A DNA stretch of 17,792 bases from an uncultured Bacteroidota bacterium (GTDB lineage Bacteria; Bacteroidota; Bacteroidia; Flavobacteriales; Flavobacteriaceae). The notes under the pieces were generated by a model. That model searched no databases, was not told the origin of the DNA, and saw nothing but the letters and a program-made list of their open reading frames with translations. Within the stretch, counting starts at the first letter, position 1. Every line of letters starts with the position of its first letter. The translations under genes and the position numbers were made by a program. Of the stretch, positions 15,124 to 17,792 are shown piece by piece. The DNA lies in contig CABWZL010000016.1 of NCBI GenBank assembly GCA_902509805.1, positions 1-17,792 on the forward strand, given 5' to 3'.

Positions 15124-16188
15124 ATGTTTATTCTTGATGCACACCTAGACCTAGCAATGAATGCTTTAGAATGGAATAGAGATTTAACCCAGAGTATTCA
15201 AGATATCAGAAAAAGTGAATATGGTATGACTGATAAGCCAGATAGAGAGAAAAATACAGTATCTCTTGATGAAATGCGAAAAGCTAATATAGGTATTTGT
15301 GTAGCTACACAAATTGCAAGAGTTAGCAATGACAAAAAATTACCAGGTTGGAATTCTCCCCAACAAGCATGGGCTCAGACTCAAGGTCAACTTGCATGGT
15401 ATAAGTCAATGGAGGATATTGGCGAAATGACTCAAATTAAGAATTCAATTGAACTTAGCAATCATCTTGAGCTCTGGAAAGATGATAGTGTTTCTAAAAA
15501 ACCTATTGGATATATTCTTAGTTTAGAAGGTGCTGATTCAATTGTAAACATTGATTATCTAGAAAAATCCTACAATTTAGGTTTAAGAGCTATTGGTCCT
15601 GCTCATTATGGACCTGGAATTTATGCTCATGGAACAGATTCTGAAGGAGGAATTGGAATTAAAGGAAAAGAGTTGCTCAAAAAAATTGAGGAGTTAAATT
15701 TAATCCTTGATGCTACACATTTATGCGATATAAGTTTTTGGGAAACCATGGATATATATAATGGACCAGTATGGGCGAGCCATAATAATTGTAGAAAATT
15801 TGTTAATCATAATAGACAATATTCAGATGAACAAATTCATGAATTGATCACAAGGAATGCTGTTATTGGAATTCCATTAGACGCATGGATGATGGTTCCT
15901 AATTGGATTAGAGGAGAGTCTACTCCTAAAAGTATGGGTGTAACATTAGATATAATGATTAATAATATCGATCATATTTGTCAGTTGTCAGGTAATGCAT
16001 TACATGTAGGCATGGGTACTGATTTAGATGGAGCATTTGGTAAGGAACAAACACCACTTGATCTTGACACTATAGCTGATCTTCAAAAAATTCCATCAAT
16101 GCTATCTAAAAAAGGATACTCAAAAATTGATATTGAAAATATTATGAGTCAAAACTTTATAAATTTTCTTCAAAGAGTATGGAATTAA
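15124..16188 (+). CDS. Renal-dipeptidase-family (membrane dipeptidase, M19) metallohydrolase
   Basis: A 354-residue amidohydrolase-fold enzyme of peptidase family M19. The binuclear metal ligands are visible: H7 and D9 in DAHLDL, the bridging glutamate E134 in SLEGADS, H198 in DATHLCD, H219 in ASHNNCR, and D299 in GMGTDLDG as the catalytic aspartate. Despite the family name there is no signal peptide or anchor, because the metal motif begins at residue 5, so the enzyme is cytosolic. Family members prefer dipeptides with a D-residue at the C-terminal side. It lies 26 bases after the PLP enzyme and ends the operon. It may therefore release a D-configured amino compound for that enzyme; this link is inference. 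Confidence 0.9.
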   Translation: MFILDAHLDLAMNALEWNRDLTQSIQDIRKSEYGMTDKPDREKNTVSLDEMRKANIGICVATQIARVSNDKKLPGWNSPQQAWAQTQGQLAWYKSMEDIGEMTQIKNSIELSNHLELWKDDSVSKKPIGYILSLEGADSIVNIDYLEKSYNLGLRAIGPAHYGPGIYAHGTDSEGGIGIKGKELLKKIEELNLILDATHLCDISFWETMDIYNGPVWASHNNCRKFVNHNRQYSDEQIHELITRNAVIGIPLDAWMMVPNWIRGESTPKSMGVTLDIMINNIDHICQLSGNALHVGMGTDLDGAFGKEQTPLDLDTIADLQKIPSMLSKKGYSKIDIENIMSQNFINFLQRVWN

Positions 16189-16209
16189 ATACTGACTTTA
16201 AGTTTAATT

Positions 16210-16914
16210 CTATTTAGTTAAAATATAAATTGTTGAAATGCCAAAGAATTTTTTCTTGGATTCTATATTTTTAAACCCAACTGAACTTAAAATTTTTTTA
16301 AAATCTTTTTCATTAGGAAACTCTTTAGTAGAGTCCAATAAATAGTTGTAAGCCTTTATGTTTTTTGTAAATATAAAAGAGATTAAAGGGACATATACAC
16401 TAGTAAATATTAAATATAAATACTTTATTAAAAAATTATTAGGAACTGAAGTTTCAAGAATAATTAGTTTTCCATTTTTTTTTAAAACTCTATAACTTTC
16501 TTTAAGTCCGTTAATTAGATCTTCAAAGTTTCTTACGCCATACCCAATTGAAATAAGATCAAAAAAATTATTTCTATATTTTAATTTTTCAGCTTTGCTT
16601 AGTTCCAATGTAATATTGGTAATATTCATTTTTCTTATTTTATCACCTGCAACATCCAACATCTTCTCTGATATATCTATACCTATTATTTGAGAATCTT
16701 TTAACTTACACAAATTTATTGCTATATCACCAGTTCCAGTTGCTATATCAAGAATTAATTTAGGATTATCTTCTTTAGCAATTATTGCTATTTCTTTTTT
16801 CCATTTAGAATGATATTTAAATGTAATTAGGTCATTCATTAAATCATAATCTTGGGAAATTGATTCAAATATATTTTTTATGTATGATTCCTCTGACTTT
16901 TGAATCTTAGTCAT
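16210..16914 (-). CDS. ubiE: Demethylmenaquinone methyltransferase (UbiE/MenG)
   Basis: SAM-dependent C-methyltransferase that completes menaquinone (or ubiquinone) synthesis. At 234 residues it has typical length and motifs: FESISQDYDLMND (16-28), SAM motif I LDIATGTGDIA (55-65), GYGVRNFED (124-132) and LKKNGKLIILETSVP. In a Bacteroidota background the product would be menaquinone, so the menG name applies equally. The start overlaps the trpA stop by one base (TAATG on the - strand), indicating coupling with a tryptophan operon upstream. It converges on the dipeptidase gene with a 21-base gap. Confidence 0.93.
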   Translation of the reverse strand: MTKIQKSEESYIKNIFESISQDYDLMNDLITFKYHSKWKKEIAIIAKEDNPKLILDIATGTGDIAINLCKLKDSQIIGIDISEKMLDVAGDKIRKMNITNITLELSKAEKLKYRNNFFDLISIGYGVRNFEDLINGLKESYRVLKKNGKLIILETSVPNNFLIKYLYLIFTSVYVPLISFIFTKNIKAYNYLLDSTKEFPNEKDFKKILSSVGFKNIESKKKFFGISTIYILTK

Positions 16915-17453
16915 TATTTTCTTATGGATTTTATAAATTCATCTATAGAATTAACTCCTTTTAATTTGAGGTGTTTTATAAATGCTGAACCTATTATCGC
17001 TCCTTTTGAATACTGAATGGCTTTATTGAATGTTTCTTTATTTCCTACTCCAAAACCTATTATTTTTTTACTAGAGAGGTTCATTTTTTTAATCTTATTA
17101 AAATAAGCCAATTGATTAGAGTCAAATGTATTTTTGGATCCAGTAACACTAGAAGAGCTTACCATATAAATAAACCCATTTGATATTTTATCAATATGTC
17201 TTATTCTTTCTTCTGGAGTTTGAGGAGCAATTAAAAACATATTATGTAAGTCATGATCTCTAAAAATAGATTTATAGTTTTGTTCAAAGTAGTTAATTGG
17301 CAAATCAGGAATAATAAGACCATCAATTCCAACTTCACTGCATTTCTTGCAAAAAGCTTCAACTCCAAATTGTAAAATTGGATTAAAGTAACCCATAATT
17401 ATTAACGGAATAGAAACTTTAGATCTAATATCTTTTAATTGGTCAAATATTAT
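16914..17453 (-). CDS. trpA: Tryptophan synthase alpha subunit, 3' part only (5' end lost at a junction)
   Basis: Encodes the C-terminal two-thirds of TrpA, which cleaves indole-3-glycerol phosphate. Recognisable alpha-subunit segments are [54 protein letters not shown] and GSAFIKHL. About the first 85 residues of a normal 260-270-residue protein are missing, including the catalytic Glu and Asp (E. coli E49 and D60). The frame does stay open as far as a TTG at 17477, but those last codons are antisense to trpB and do not look like TrpA. Homology stops at about 17441-17453. As written it cannot encode a working enzyme. The loss looks like a junction artefact, because the remaining coding sequence is undamaged. 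Confidence 0.9.
   Translation of the reverse strand: MIFDQLKDIRSKVSIPLIIMGYFNPILQFGVEAFCKKCSEVGIDGLIIPDLPINYFEQNYKSIFRDHDLHNMFLIAPQTPEERIRHIDKISNGFIYMVSSSSVTGSKNTFDSNQLAYFNKIKKMNLSSKKIIGFGVGNKETFNKAIQYSKGAIIGSAFIKHLKLKGVNSIDEFIKSIRK
17438..17453. other. Head-to-head trpA/trpB breakpoint with shared short sequence
   Basis: Read on the - strand this stretch is in frame with trpA (I-I-F-D-Q); read on the + strand the same bases are in frame with trpB (I-G-Q-I-L-L). The trpB frame is closed by a TAA at 17426-17428, just left of it. The two genes normally lie in tandem on one strand, so this is an inversion breakpoint at a microhomology of roughly 10-16 bases. Confidence 0.8.
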
Positions 17454-17792
17454 TAGCAAAGAGGTTAGGAAAAACAAGAATTATTGCTGAAACTGGAGCA
17501 GGTCAACACGGTGTTGCTACTGCAACTGTTTGTGCGCTTGCCGGAATTGAATGTGTAATATATATGGGAGCTGTAGATGTTAAAAGGCAAGCACCTAATG
17601 TTGCTAGAATGAAAATGTTAGGAGCTAGTATTGTCTCAGCTGAATCCGGAAGTAAAACATTGAAAGATGCAACCAATGAAGCAATTAGAGATTGGATAAA
17701 TAATCCATTGACTACTCACTATATTATTGGTTCAGTTGTGGGACCTCACCCTTATCCAGATATGGTAGCAAAATTTCAATCTATTGTTTCTA
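17441..17792 (+). CDS. trpB: Tryptophan synthase beta subunit, internal fragment (5' lost at junction, 3' beyond window)
   Basis: About 117 codons of TrpB, which condenses indole and serine. The frame from GGT at 17441 reads [19 protein letters not shown], then [48 protein letters not shown] and [13 protein letters not shown]. All are canonical beta-subunit strings in the right order. The glutamate of AETGAGQHG corresponds to the catalytic E109. The fragment begins just after where the PLP-lysine motif (HKTN, E. coli K87) should be, so about 90 residues and any start codon are absent. It lies on the opposite strand to trpA. The frame remains open at the right edge. Confidence 0.92.

Noticed and set aside
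17454..17477. TrpA N-terminus beginning at a TTG at 17477
   Set aside because: These codons are antisense to well-conserved trpB sequence and do not resemble TrpA; the true start is missing beyond the breakpoint.

Overview
The window is a gene-dense, AT-rich segment from a bacterium that is most likely a marine-type Bacteroidota, close to Flavobacteriia. The gene content points this way: a mevalonate route to isoprenoids (mvaD plus a mevalonate-kinase-like GHMP kinase), a menaquinone methyltransferase, a fused MIP18/Mrp protein lacking the usual CxxC pair, a YumC-type ferredoxin-NADP reductase, start codons without clear Shine-Dalgarno sites, and a signal peptide ending in SFSQ. Assignment is by family resemblance only. 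I see no tRNA, rRNA, CRISPR array, insertion sequence or prophage. No gap between genes exceeds about 80 bases.

Region 1 (1-2346, + strand) is a tightly coupled Fe-S/redox operon: a 5'-truncated mrp, an Nfu-type scaffold and a ferredoxin/flavodoxin-NADP reductase. It converges on region 2 (2343-4906, - strand), a VWA protein followed by a MoxR/chelatase-like AAA+ ATPase. The two convergent stop codons overlap in one CTAG.

Region 3 (4984-9570, + strand) is an overlapping five-gene run: diphosphomevalonate decarboxylase, GHMP (mevalonate) kinase, gluconokinase, a divergent 6-phosphogluconate dehydrogenase and a CDP-alcohol phosphatidyltransferase. It mixes isoprenoid synthesis, gluconate metabolism and phospholipid chemistry. 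A small exported protein on the - strand (9605-10027) follows. It ends in ten lysines encoded by a pure trinucleotide repeat.

Region 4 (10085-16188, + strand) is the most interesting system: KDG kinase, KDPG aldolase, a small four-helix membrane protein, a GntP-family permease, a RidA-family protein, a fold-III PLP enzyme of the D-serine dehydratase/D-threonine aldolase family, and a renal-dipeptidase-family hydrolase. Together these could form a catabolic route for a 2-amino-2-deoxy sugar acid such as D-glucosaminate: uptake by GntP, deamination by the PLP enzyme to 2-keto-3-deoxygluconate with RidA clearing the enamine/imine, phosphorylation, then cleavage to pyruvate and glyceraldehyde 3-phosphate. 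The dipeptidase may release the substrate from a conjugate. This is inference; D-serine use is the main rival.

Region 5 (16210-17792) holds ubiE/menG and the 3' part of trpA on the - strand. At about 17438-17453 these abut the interior of trpB on the + strand. The normally co-directional trpB-trpA pair is thus broken head-to-head at a short shared sequence. This looks like an inverted amplification chimera or misassembly more than biology, so the last 350 bases should be treated with caution.
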